From Flavobacterium lutivivi (GTDB lineage: Bacteria > Bacteroidota > Bacteroidia > Flavobacteriales > Flavobacteriaceae), in NCBI RefSeq assembly GCF_014642275.1, contig NZ_BMIM01000009.1, positions 1 to 64,000 on the forward strand: DNA of 64,000 nucleotides. The letters run 5' to 3'. Under the pieces are notes generated by a model. That model did not search any database. It was not told the DNA's origin and saw only the letters and a program-made list of their open reading frames with translations. Each line of letters begins with the position of its first letter. The stretch's first letter is position 1. This document shows, piece after piece, positions 18,801 to 27,036 of the stretch. A program made the position numbers and the translations under genes.

Positions 18801-20639
18801 ATTGTTGATTTCAACTCCTGGGTGAATATTTGAATCAGTATCATTTGTGTCTAAATTATTGCCAACATACCCAGCAGGTGCACCAATACATGATGTTTGG
18901 GTTACTGTTGGATCACCGTAACTATCGTTATCTGCATCAGCATAATATGTTATCGTTGGATTTACGTTTATGGTTAATGTTGTTTGTTTTGCACATTGAC
19001 CAGGATTTGGTGTAAATGTATAAGTTGTTGTAATAATATTATTTGTTGTTGTAGGGTGCCATACACCAGTAATACCGTTATTTGAAGTTGTAGGTAAAGA
19101 ACCAATAAATCCACCTTCGCATATTGGAGCAATTGGAGTAAATGCAGGAATTATATTTGGAGGAGGAATATTTACTTGAATTGGTATTCTTGTACTTTCA
19201 ATTCCTCCAATTGTTTGAGATACATATATTATTCCTGAAACTAAATACGAAGGAAATGCAGTTTGAGGAGGCGTTCCACCAGGAAGGTAAAAACCGTTTA
19301 CAAAATCGATTCCATCAGTAGTTGTCATAATATTACTTCCGCCAGTTTCATTTATATACCATTTTAAGTTTAATCCATTTACTACTAAATCGTTTATAGT
19401 TGAGCCAGCGCATAATGTTTGAGGACTAACCGCTGTTGGGGGAGGAGTACCACAGTTTTCATCGATAACACCATCACAATTGTCATCAATTCCATTACCA
19501 CATATTTCTGTTGCATTTGGATGAATATTTGCATTATTATCATTGCAATCAATACTATTGGCTACATATCCAGCAGGTGTACCTGTATTTGATATTTGTG
19601 TTATTGCAAAATTACCGTATCCGTCTGAATCAGCATCTGCATAATAAGTGTAGTTTTGATTGTCTAAATAATATGTAATTACTACATACCCGTTGCTGTT
19701 GTTGATTCCATTTTGATAATCTCCAGGTGTAGCCCCATTAAACCAGTTGGTTCCAGCAGAGCCACCTCCACCTGCCCCCATAGCATTTCCTAAACAATTA
19801 GAATTACCTATAGAGCCGCCACCGCCACCATTACCGCCAAAATAGCCACCGCCACCGCCACCGCCGTGAGGTTGATTGTTGTATGGTGTAATACTGCCAA
19901 AACCACCATCACCACCAAGTTCATTGATATGAGGAGTTCCATTGCTACCTATATATCCTGAACAACCATTGGCATATAAACCAACACTTGTTGTGGTTCC
20001 TCCTGTTGCGCCAGGGGAAGTTAAATTAGTACTAGTATCTGTAGTAGTTTCTCCGTTTTGTCCATCTAATGAATTTCCATTTAATGAAAAATTTCCGCCA
20101 CCGTTTCCGCCACTACCATTAATAAAATTTAAAGCATTAGGTTGATAGTTCTCATAAATTAAACTTCCAGCACCGCCACCGCCACCGCCACCGCCAGATA
20201 CTTGTTTTCTGTCGGTTATTGCATTTGTTGGGAAACGAATATCTGTAGCGCCACCGCCACCTCCAGAATAATACCATAACGGAGGTATAATTATTCCAGG
20301 CCATTGAAAAGAATGTCCGTTGCCACCTCCATTATAACCGCCTATATCTTTATTTGCTTCGCCGCCTACATAAATATAAATAACATCACCTGGATTTAAA
20401 AAATTCCAGTTGCCTGTAACTCTGTTTCCTAAACCTGCTTGCCCTCCAGAATTTTTTGTAGGGTAAATTGTGGTTCCGCTTGATCCTCTAGCACCATAAG
20501 TAGTAATGCTTATGTTTGAAGCTCCCGCAGGTACTGTCCAAATTTGTTCGGATCCTGTATAATTAAAAATAAATTGCTCTTGCGACCATAAACAAGATAA
20601 ACTTGTTAGCCAAATGAGTAGTGATAGTTTTAGTTTCAT
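15852..20639 (-). CDS. Giant secreted glycine-rich/MopE-motif protein with T9SS type A sorting domain
   Basis: 1595 residues with a signal peptide (ending CLWSQ). Three long units begin at about residues 21, 616 and 1163. Each has a lectin-like strand pattern (SYTGAVQTWIVPPGATNVRV) followed by a Gly-rich block with GGGGGGG and the phrase SAGTNWFNGA. Between units lie MopE-like calcium/metal-binding motifs (YYADADGDGFG...DCDD) and NGIDDNCDG...IDENC segments, plus Ig-like spacers (LKWYDVAAGG). The last 75 residues (AYPNPFDDGFLLKL...KMLKMIKK) are a type A sorting domain, so the protein is exported by T9SS. It is probably a surface adhesin or filament. A TAATTTTG box lies at 20674-20681. The histidine kinase gene upstream is in the same direction. 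Confidence 0.88.
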   Translation of the reverse strand: MKLKLSLLIWLTSLSCLWSQEQFIFNYTGSEQIWTVPAGASNISITTYGARGSSGTTIYPTKNSGGQAGLGNRVTGNWNFLNPGDVIYIYVGGEANKDIGGYNGGGNGHSFQWPGIIIPPLWYYSGGGGGATDIRFPTNAITDRKQVSGGGGGGGGAGSLIYENYQPNALNFINGSGGNGGGNFSLNGNSLDGQNGETTTDTSTNLTSPGATGGTTTSVGLYANGCSGYIGSNGTPHINELGGDGGFGSITPYNNQPHGGGGGGGYFGGNGGGGGSIGNSNCLGNAMGAGGGGSAGTNWFNGATPGDYQNGINNSNGYVVITYYLDNQNYTYYADADSDGYGNFAITQISNTGTPAGYVANSIDCNDNNANIHPNATEICGNGIDDNCDGVIDENCGTPPPTAVSPQTLCAGSTINDLVVNGLNLKWYINETGGSNIMTTTDGIDFVNGFYLPGGTPPQTAFPSYLVSGIIYVSQTIGGIESTRIPIQVNIPPPNIIPAFTPIAPICEGGFIGSLPTTSNNGITGVWHPTTTNNIITTTYTFTPNPGQCAKQTTLTINVNPTITYYADADNDSYGDPTVTQTSCIGAPAGYVGNNLDTNDTDSNIHPGVEINNLVTFSYTGAVQTWIVPPGATNVRVTTYGAQGAAGKSKIGSQCIGGLAGLGNRVSGNWNFVNPGDILYIYVGSKAIDHQGGYNGGGSVNGINGIWSGGGGGATDVRFPTNSILDRKQVAGGGGGGGASGGHWINYDFTGGNGGNGGGNNTLYGNSLDGQNGQDATDTNGQVAPGALGGTPTSFGIAGDGCMGFKGTNGETNNWYIGGSGGNGVNSLGKPDGGAGGGGYTGGTGGGGGSTGNSNCLGNAIGGGGGGSAGTNWFNGATPTDFQNGINYGNGYVIITYDLNNSTITYYADADTDGYGNINATIQSSTGAPTGYVTNSTDCNDNNASINPFATEICNNGIDDNCNGLIDENCVNIPSAQPQTFCQDATVSSLVATGTNLKWYDVAAGGIPLFPGTLLQTGTYYVSQTIAGIESQRNPVAITINPATIIPSFTQVPPICIGNNLNNLPTTSTNGITGIWSPAINNTITTTYTFTPNEMQCALPTTMTIHVNPVIRYYNDADGDGFGDQTIAGMSCTGIPNGYVGNNLDLDDLNASINPCGTSNTLVFDYTGYQQIWVVPPGATNVSITAYGAQGANGLTKVPTINSPGIGGSGNRVSGNWNSLTSGEVLHIFVGGQAYQNTGGYNGGGNGYITVGSVNTNYSGGGGGASDIRFPSNSLSDRKQVAGGGGGGGNAGGHFNNNFDFTGGNGGNGGGNYAIYGNSLDGQNGQSTTEISTGLISLGATAGTSTSIGIKGNGCSIYLGDNGQPYSSNNGGNGGRGITAGFALPSGGGGGGGYIGGNGGGGGSGGNSTCNGSAVGAGGGGSAGTNWFNGADATNFQNGVNQGNGKVVINYDIISQNATYYADADGDGFGNASNSVASCSGTIPTGYVVDNTDCDDTNMAIHDCGLNISDFNNNNFQITAYPNPFDDGFLLKLNSNSSSNLSIKVYDILGRKIESKAISVLELEKTNIGQNYPNGVYNIIIQQDENIKMLKMIKK

Positions 20640-20737
20640 GAGTAATTGAAATTTTAGAGGTTCATTTCAATTACAAAATTAGATACTAAAAAAAGAGTAA
20701 AAAATATAAGTTTTATTAGGGCAAACCTAGTTTAATT

Positions 20738-22633
20738 TTATCTAAATTTATTATGAAGTGGGATAGTGAAAGAGACGGTTACTCCATTGTCAGTTGAGTT
20801 TGTAATATTTAAGGATCCTTCTAATGTTTCGATTCTTTTGTTAAAATTCTTTAAGCCATTACTTCCTTTTCTAATTTTTTCTGGATTATATCCAATTCCA
20901 TTATCTGATATGGTTATTTTTAAATCATTGCTTATTTCAAAATGTATTGAAATTATTGTTGCTTTTGAGTGTTTTATGGCATTATTTACAGCTTCTTTTG
21001 CTAATAAATACGTATTTCTATTTTCTTTCCAACCAAAAATTACATTTGGTATATTTGTTGGAGGTTCACATATAAATTCGATGCTGGCATTATGAACCAT
21101 TTCGCTGCATTGACTTCTTATATAATAAATTAATTCGTCTAATTTTTGATTGCCTTGATTTAATGCCCAAATTATTTCATTCATTTTTTCGACAGCTTCA
21201 TCGCTAAGACTTATAATTTTTTCGATTTCTGAATTTTTTATACCTTCATTATTTTTTAAAATAGTTGATATATATCTAATTCTACTTAATCCAGCTCCAA
21301 CATCATCGTGCATATCGTTGGCAATTCTTATTCGTTCTTCTGCAATGGCTAGTTGTTTTTCTTGCAGTATAAATTTCTTTTTGTTTTGATAGTTTTTATA
21401 CTGCAAATAGGTAAATATTGTAATTCCAATTATACCAATGATTAAACTAAATATTATCCATAGTTTTTGTTTGCTTTTATATTTTTGGATTTCACTTTCG
21501 TGGGTTAGATTTTTTATTTTTAGTTCTTTTTTTTCGGTTTCATATTTAGCTTCAAGTTCTTGAGTATTTTTAATGATGTCGTCATTTACTAATTGACTAT
21601 CGATTGATTTTGCTTTATCAAAAAAATAATTTCCGTTTTTTAAATCTCCTAAAGAGAATGAAATTTTACTTTTTAGTTCATAAATGAATTTCATTTCTTC
21701 TAAAATGGTGTCTTTTAGAGCATAGTGTAAAGATTTATCTGCAAAAACTTGTGCTTCTTGATTTTTTTTGTTATAAAAATAAGCTTCTGCAAGTCCTTTG
21801 TATCCTGATGAATACATTTCATTAGTGCCATAATCTTTGCAATAATTAAAATGATTTTGTGCAACACTAATCATTTTTGAATATTTGCCTAGTAATTTAT
21901 AAGTATCTAAAATATTGTTAGAAAAAACTGCAAGTTGGTATTTATCTCCTTGTTTTTTAGCTGTTTCTAATCCTTTTAAATACAATGGCATTGCTTCATT
22001 ATATTTTTTTAAATAGCATAATATATTTGCTTTTGTGTTTAGAGATGCTATGTAGTTATCTGTTGCAAATCCTTTTTCATTTAATAAAATAGCTTTGTCT
22101 ATATAAAGTAACGCTTTTTGATATTGTTCTATTCTTGGATAAATGATGGCTAGATTAGCATACATTCTTGCTAAAAAATCTTTATTATTACTTTTTTCGA
22201 ATAATTTTAAAGCTTTTAGGTTATACTCAATCGCTTTTTGATAATTATTTAAATAAATGTAAGTTGTGCCTACATTTGCCAAACAACGTCCAATCCATAA
22301 ATAATCGTTTGTTTTTTTTGCAAGTGCAACACTATATAAATTTAGTTGTAATGATTTATTGTATTGTCCTTCAATATTGTAAATTGCTGTAATATTACTA
22401 ATACAGCCTAATTCCCCTTCAACCCAATGAGTGTTTTTGGCTAAATTATTTGCTTTTAAATAATAGTATAATGCAGAATCGTTTGATTTTTCTTCAAATT
22501 TTTGCCCAATTTTTAATAATGACTTTATTTTTAAGGAATCGTTTTTTAAAGATGATTCCGAATTTATAATTTTGTTATTTTGAGCATAACATATTCCAAA
22601 TATTAAAAGAAAAAACCATTTATTTTTTACCAT
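20738..22633 (-). CDS. TPR-containing NarL-type sensor histidine kinase
   Basis: 631 residues: signal sequence (MVKNKWFFLLIFGICYAQ), extracytoplasmic TPR repeats (about 60-340), one membrane helix (LWIIFSLIIGIIGITIFTY, about 393-412), then a HisKA_3 dimerisation domain with phospho-acceptor His442 in ANDMHDDVGAGLSRI. A HATPase domain follows (NNAIKHSKA N-box, ISDNGIGYNPEK G1). Its ATG lies inside the 3' end of the response-regulator gene (14-base overlap), so the two are co-translated. It phosphorylates that regulator. The signal is unknown. The nearest plausible target is the T9SS gene just downstream. Confidence 0.9.
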   Translation of the reverse strand: MVKNKWFFLLIFGICYAQNNKIINSESSLKNDSLKIKSLLKIGQKFEEKSNDSALYYYLKANNLAKNTHWVEGELGCISNITAIYNIEGQYNKSLQLNLYSVALAKKTNDYLWIGRCLANVGTTYIYLNNYQKAIEYNLKALKLFEKSNNKDFLARMYANLAIIYPRIEQYQKALLYIDKAILLNEKGFATDNYIASLNTKANILCYLKKYNEAMPLYLKGLETAKKQGDKYQLAVFSNNILDTYKLLGKYSKMISVAQNHFNYCKDYGTNEMYSSGYKGLAEAYFYNKKNQEAQVFADKSLHYALKDTILEEMKFIYELKSKISFSLGDLKNGNYFFDKAKSIDSQLVNDDIIKNTQELEAKYETEKKELKIKNLTHESEIQKYKSKQKLWIIFSLIIGIIGITIFTYLQYKNYQNKKKFILQEKQLAIAEERIRIANDMHDDVGAGLSRIRYISTILKNNEGIKNSEIEKIISLSDEAVEKMNEIIWALNQGNQKLDELIYYIRSQCSEMVHNASIEFICEPPTNIPNVIFGWKENRNTYLLAKEAVNNAIKHSKATIISIHFEISNDLKITISDNGIGYNPEKIRKGSNGLKNFNKRIETLEGSLNITNSTDNGVTVSFTIPLHNKFR

Positions 22634-23240
22634 ATACCAAATTTATTGCTTCGGTTTTATTATTTACATGCAATTTTTCATAAATATTATGAATGTGTTG
22701 TGTAACTGTACCTATGGTTATTCCTAATTTATGAGCAACTTCTTTGTATAAAAAACCTTTAGACAATAAGAGTAAAATTTCGTTTTCCTTTTTAGTTAAA
22801 GCTTCGTGAGTAGGTTTCTTTTTCTCGTTAAAGAAATTAATTACTTTTCTAGCTATTTGTCCACTCATAGGGCTTCCTCCATTATTCAAATCAATAATAG
22901 CTTCAATCATTTTATCGGAGGGTGTCTTTTTGAGCATATATCCGCTGGCTCCTGCCGCTAATGCGTCGAATACCTTTTCATCATTTTCATAAATTGTAAA
23001 AATCATGAATTGTGTATTTGGGCAATTGTCTTTGACTTTTCTAATACAATCAATACCATTTATGCCAGGCAAATTAATGTCAATAATAGCAATATCGGGG
23101 TTGTTTTCTTGTAATAAAGGAATGCCTTCTTCTGCATTATCAACTGCAAAAAGTAGTTTTAAATTATCTTGATTATTAATTAATTGCTCTAAACTACCTC
23201 TAATTTCTGGCAAATCTTCTATAATACAAATAGTAATCAT
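22620..23240 (-). CDS. NarL/FixJ-family response regulator
   Basis: 206 residues: receiver domain (about 1-120) with phospho-acceptor Asp54 in IAIIDINLPGING and the acidic pair in CIIEDLPE. A LuxR-type helix-turn-helix follows at about 145-203 (LTKKENEILLLLSKGF, then GTVTQHIHNIYEKLHV). Partner of the overlapping TPR histidine kinase. A perfect -7 box TATTTTTG (23245-23252, minus strand) ends four bases before the ATG, so the transcript is probably leaderless or nearly so. Regulated genes are not shown by the sequence. Confidence 0.92.
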   Translation of the reverse strand: MITICIIEDLPEIRGSLEQLINNQDNLKLLFAVDNAEEGIPLLQENNPDIAIIDINLPGINGIDCIRKVKDNCPNTQFMIFTIYENDEKVFDALAAGASGYMLKKTPSDKMIEAIIDLNNGGSPMSGQIARKVINFFNEKKKPTHEALTKKENEILLLLSKGFLYKEVAHKLGITIGTVTQHIHNIYEKLHVNNKTEAINLVYGKK

Positions 23241-23244
23241 AATG

Positions 23245-23252
23245 CAAAAATA
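23245..23252 (-). promoter_or_regulatory. -7 box of the response-regulator/kinase operon, leaderless
   Basis: TATTTTTG on the minus strand, with TTG at 23270-23268 (15-base spacing). The ATG of the regulator begins four bases after the box. Confidence 0.5.
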
Positions 23253-23300
23253 GCAGTTATTTCAAATCAATACCTATAAGTTTACTTATAGATTGCAAAC

Positions 23301-24884
23301 TTAAAATTTCTCACTATTTGCTTTCTTCCAAAAGTACAAAAATTCTTTTGGAACTGTATTTTCATTTAATAAACAGCCTGTTTCTAATTCTAGAAAAGTT
23401 TGCGCAAAAGTTTCTACTACATTTCGCTCCACACGCGTACTCACGACATCACGAGTTACTTCGTCTGGATGTTTTAAACCTGCCGACGCCATAAGTTCCA
23501 TTGCATTTTTTACAGTTTCGTGCTGAAAATTGGCAACTCTCACGCTTTTTTCTTGTGGTACCAATCCTTTGGTTAAATCAGGATTTTGAGTGGCAACTCC
23601 AGTTGGACAAGTATTGGCATGACATTCTAGCGCTTGAATGCAACCCAACGCAAACATCATTCCGCGAGCAGAATTGCACAAATCGGCACCAAGAGAAAGA
23701 CATCTAATGATATCAAATCCAGAAATTACTTTTCCGCTGGCAATAATTTTTATCTGCTCTTTAATACCGAAACCATTGAGGCAATCATAAACAAACGCAA
23801 CGGCATCGCGCAATGGCATACCTACGTGATCGGAATATTCTGGTGGTGCAGCACCTGTTCCGCCTTCGCCACCATCAACAGTAATGAAGTCGAGATAGGT
23901 TTTGGTTTCGACCATTGCTTTGCAAATAGCAATAAATTCAGATTTGTTACCAATGCAAATTTTTATTCCAATAGGTTTTCCGCCCGAATGATTGCGCAAT
24001 AATTTTACAAAATCCATCAACTCCAACGGATTGCTAAATGCCGAATGTTTTGGTGGTGAAATGATGTCGTGTCCTTTTTCAACTAATCGAATGGCTGCAA
24101 TTTCATCGGTTACTTTTTCTTTGGGTAAAATTCCGCCGTGACCTGGTTTTGCGCCTTGTGAAAATTTGATTTCTATCATTTTCACATTATCCAAAGTAGC
24201 ACGCTTGGTAAATTCTTCTACCGAAAATTTGCCATCTGGTGTTCTTGTGCTAAAATATCCTGTTCCAATATTCCACACCACATCGCCACCAGGTTCAAGA
24301 TGATAAGGCGACAGTCCACCTTCGCCAGTATTGTGGTAAAAACCACCTTGTTTTGCTCCAGCATTCAGCGCCAGAATAGCATTTTTACTCAATGAACCAT
24401 AACTCATGGCACTGATATTGAACATACTTGCCATATAGGGTTTTGTACATTGCGATGACCCAATTTTCACTCTTGGTTGTTCTTCACTATGCGAAAAAGG
24501 AATAGCATTCAAACTATGGTTAATCCATTCATAACCCACGTTATACACATCGAGTTGTGTACCAAAAGGTTTGGTAGAAGTTTCTTTTTTGCTTCGTTGA
24601 TACACCATACTGCGTTGCAATCTATCGAATGGTTTGCCTTCGGTATCGGTTTCTATAAAATACTGACGCATTTCTGGACCAAGTTCTTCCAATAGATAAC
24701 GCATTCTTCCCAATAAAGGAAAATTTCTACGAATGGTATGTTTGGATTGATACATATCGTATAATCCCATTACTATCAACGGAACGAAGATGAATAGGAG
24801 TAAGCAAAACTTCCAATCGACGTAAATTAAAATGCCGATGATTGCTAAAATGGTGATGGATGTGATGATGAATGCTTTTCTCAT
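23301..24884 (-). CDS. FMN-binding glutamate-synthase-family protein, membrane-anchored
   Basis: 527 residues. Two N-terminal hydrophobic helices (about 5-45) precede a GltB-type central/FMN barrel. Landmarks are MFNISAMSYGSLSKNA, GAKPGHGGILPKEKV, VDGGEGGTGAAPPEYSDH, and the cysteine cluster ECHANTCPTGVATQNP, which supports an Fe-S centre. It lacks the glutamine amidotransferase domain, so it is not a complete glutamate synthase. Such stand-alone proteins are common in Flavobacteria and their electron acceptor is not settled. It lies upstream of the CoA ligase in the same direction within the aromatic cluster, but no step in that pathway obviously needs it. A relic of its last codons is found at 15702-15749. 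Confidence 0.88.
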   Translation of the reverse strand: MRKAFIITSITILAIIGILIYVDWKFCLLLFIFVPLIVMGLYDMYQSKHTIRRNFPLLGRMRYLLEELGPEMRQYFIETDTEGKPFDRLQRSMVYQRSKKETSTKPFGTQLDVYNVGYEWINHSLNAIPFSHSEEQPRVKIGSSQCTKPYMASMFNISAMSYGSLSKNAILALNAGAKQGGFYHNTGEGGLSPYHLEPGGDVVWNIGTGYFSTRTPDGKFSVEEFTKRATLDNVKMIEIKFSQGAKPGHGGILPKEKVTDEIAAIRLVEKGHDIISPPKHSAFSNPLELMDFVKLLRNHSGGKPIGIKICIGNKSEFIAICKAMVETKTYLDFITVDGGEGGTGAAPPEYSDHVGMPLRDAVAFVYDCLNGFGIKEQIKIIASGKVISGFDIIRCLSLGADLCNSARGMMFALGCIQALECHANTCPTGVATQNPDLTKGLVPQEKSVRVANFQHETVKNAMELMASAGLKHPDEVTRDVVSTRVERNVVETFAQTFLELETGCLLNENTVPKEFLYFWKKANSEKF

Positions 24885-25058
24885 TTTGGTTTATTTTTTA
24901 CCATGAATGTTCGAATGTTATTAAACATCCTTTTTTCTTCATTATTTACATTTTTATGATTTATCTCTCTCGTCCAAAAGACGAGATCGAAATGACAAGA
25001 TTACGTTTTATTTTACTAATTACTTTTGACTTTTCACTTTTGACTTTTCACTTTAAAA
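24885..25058. repeat. Intergenic hairpin and tandem words
   Basis: CTCGTC-CAAAA-GACGAG (24969-24985) is followed by ATCGAAATGAC. A 14-base unit ACTTTTGACTTTTC occurs twice in tandem at 25022-25049. Both are typical dispersed intergenic motifs of this genome, and there is no coding potential. Confidence 0.5.
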
Positions 25059-26663
25059 TCACTTCAACTTAAACCGTTGTATTTTTCCTGTTTCGGTTTT
25101 GGGTAAGCTTTCTGTAAAATAAATAACTCTTGGGTATTTATAAGGCGCAGCCGTTTGTTTAAACCAATGTTGAATGTGATTTTTCATACTCTCGGTAGCT
25201 TTGGTTTGGTCTTTTAAAACAATATGCGCGCAAACCAACATACCACGTTCTTCATCGGGTAAACCTACAACAGCGCATTCTAAAATATCTTCGTGAGTAA
25301 GCAAAACACTTTCTACTTCAATAGCAGCTATATTGTATCCTGCCGAAATAATCATATCGTCGCCTCGAGCTACGAACCAAAAATAGCCGTCTTCATCTTG
25401 CCGAAAAATATCGCCTGTAATATTCCAGCCGTTTTCTACGTATTCTTTTTGTTTGTCTTCTCGGTTCAAATATTTACAACCAGTAATGCCTCTAACAGCT
25501 AATCTTCCGGGTTCGTTTCTTGGTAATTCGTTTCCGTTAGTATCAATAATTTTGGCTTCATAACCCGTAATAGCTACACCAGTTGCACCAGGTTTCATAT
25601 TTTTTTCATTCGACGAAATAAAAATATGCAGCATTTCGGTAGCACCAATGCCATCAATGATTTTTAAACCTGTAGCATCATACCAATCTTGCCAAACCTT
25701 CATGGGCAAGGTTTCACCAGCAGAGACACATTTGCGCAAGCTGGAAATATCAAAAGCTGCAACTTTGGTAGTAATGATTCGCCAAGCCGTTGGAGCTGTA
25801 AAACATACTGTAATTTTGTAGTCTTGAATGGCTTGAAGCAAAATATCTGGGCTTGGTTTTTCTATTAAAAAAGTAGAAGCACCAAAATACATTGGAAATA
25901 AAACCAATCCACCTAAACCAAAGGTAAATCCAAGTGGTGGGCTTCCTGTAAATACATCAATTTGAGTTGGTTGTAATGAATATTGTGGAAATGCTTCGCA
26001 AATGTTTAAAATATCTTTATGATAATGCGCCGTCATTTTTGGTAAACCCGTTGTTCCAGATGTAAACCCAATTAAAGCAATATCTTCAGCGTTTGATTGA
26101 TAATTTTCAAATGTTTTTGGTTTGTCTTTCATTAACTTTTCTAATCCCGAATCCCGAAATTTCGGGACGGGACTATTTCTGTAAAAAATAGTCTTTTTAA
26201 GAAAATTTGATTTTACCAAATTCATTTCGTCTTCAATCTCGCTATCACAAATGGCGTGGCTTATTTCGGCACAATCAATAATTGTAGTGAGTTCTTTTGC
26301 TCGAAGCAACGGCATAGTAGAAACCACAATTCCGCCTGCTTTTAGCACAGCAAACCAACATGCTACCATCATAAGGTTATTGGCAGAACGTAATAAAACT
26401 CGGTTTCCCGATTGTAAACCCAAATCATCAACCAAAATGTGAGCAATTTGATTGGCTTTTTCAAACAAATCTTGATACGTCCACGTTTCGTGAAAAGTTT
26501 GAATACAAGTATTGTTACCGTTTCCGTTTTCGATATGAAAATCTAATAAACGATGCACACAGTTTAATTCTTTTGGTCTTTGAAACTGTGGTAAATCCAA
26601 AAAACTATATTTAGGTTGCAAGTTTAAACTTGGTAAACTATTTTGAGCGAAATTGTCTTTCAT
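25059..26663 (-). CDS. Aryl-CoA ligase (2-aminobenzoate/benzoate/salicylate-CoA ligase type)
   Basis: 534 residues of the ANL adenylate-forming superfamily. The phosphate loop is TSGTTGLPK at 201-209. The A5-like motif is IDGIGATEMLHIF. The hinge region is TGDIFRQDEDGYFWFVARGDDMI, and the adenylation lysine is K527 in KTETGKIQRF. The subgroup resembles benzoate and 2-aminobenzoate CoA ligases. It should activate an aromatic acid with ATP and CoA in the cytoplasm, supplying the aryl-CoA for the bifunctional hydroxylase at 27067-29379. Residues about 158-173 are encoded by two back-to-back DNA palindromes (26145-26193), likely an in-frame insertion. Salicylate versus anthranilate cannot be decided. 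Confidence 0.85.
   Translation of the reverse strand: MKDNFAQNSLPSLNLQPKYSFLDLPQFQRPKELNCVHRLLDFHIENGNGNNTCIQTFHETWTYQDLFEKANQIAHILVDDLGLQSGNRVLLRSANNLMMVACWFAVLKAGGIVVSTMPLLRAKELTTIIDCAEISHAICDSEIEDEMNLVKSNFLKKTIFYRNSPVPKFRDSGLEKLMKDKPKTFENYQSNAEDIALIGFTSGTTGLPKMTAHYHKDILNICEAFPQYSLQPTQIDVFTGSPPLGFTFGLGGLVLFPMYFGASTFLIEKPSPDILLQAIQDYKITVCFTAPTAWRIITTKVAAFDISSLRKCVSAGETLPMKVWQDWYDATGLKIIDGIGATEMLHIFISSNEKNMKPGATGVAITGYEAKIIDTNGNELPRNEPGRLAVRGITGCKYLNREDKQKEYVENGWNITGDIFRQDEDGYFWFVARGDDMIISAGYNIAAIEVESVLLTHEDILECAVVGLPDEERGMLVCAHIVLKDQTKATESMKNHIQHWFKQTAAPYKYPRVIYFTESLPKTETGKIQRFKLK
26145..26193. repeat. Double palindrome inside the CoA ligase gene
   Basis: TCCCGAAATTTCGGGA (26152-26167) is bracketed by a further TCCCG/CGGGA pair (26145-26149 and 26168-26172). 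It is followed by GACTATTT/AAATAGTC (26171-26193). The block is in frame and encodes about 16 residues of a variable surface region. A related palindrome TCCCGAAGTTTCGGGA lies inside the hydroxylase gene at about 27795-27810. Confidence 0.7.
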
Positions 26664-26665
26664 TT

Positions 26666-26699
26666 TAATTACGAATTAAAAATTACGAATTACGAATTG
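26666..26699 (+). repeat. ATTACGAATT repeats, left border of the four-helix-bundle cassette
   Basis: Three copies of the word ATTACGAATT with short spacers. The stop codon of the four-helix-bundle gene (26683-26685) lies inside the repeat. The opposite border (27034-27068) carries the same word inverted. Confidence 0.65.
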
Positions 26700-27036
26700 T
26701 TTTTTGGATTGAACCTAATATTCTTAATAATTCGTCAATATCATTTATTAAATCTGTTGCCATATTTTCAGATAAATAATTAGTGTCTTTTAGTAAATTT
26801 AACCAATATTTAGTTTCTCTTGCTTCTTTATATGAGATTGTAATTTTTGCAAAAAAATCTTTTTCAGATTGTCCACCAATAGCTTCTTCAATATTTGCCC
26901 CAATAGAAGTTCCGCAACGCAATAATTGTTTACTTAAAACATACTCATTTTTTTCAGAAACAAGTTGTTTATAAGTTTGGATAATTTTTATTGCAAAAGC
27001 ATAACTCTTTATTTGAACAATATTATCTTTTTTCAT
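26683..27036 (-). CDS. Four-helix-bundle protein (23S rRNA intervening-sequence/S23 family)
   Basis: 117 residues with the family signature LLRCGTSIGANIEEAIGGQS and FFAKITISYKEARETKYWL. Members fold as a pentameric four-helix bundle. They were first noticed in intervening sequences inserted into 23S rRNA genes, and free-standing copies are abundant in Bacteroidota. No biochemical activity is established. It sits between the CoA ligase and the hydroxylase, interrupting an otherwise functional pathway order. It is bounded on both sides by the same short repeat in inverted orientation, which suggests arrival as a cassette (inference). Confidence 0.88.
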   Translation of the reverse strand: MKKDNIVQIKSYAFAIKIIQTYKQLVSEKNEYVLSKQLLRCGTSIGANIEEAIGGQSEKDFFAKITISYKEARETKYWLNLLKDTNYLSENMATDLINDIDELLRILGSIQKTIRNS

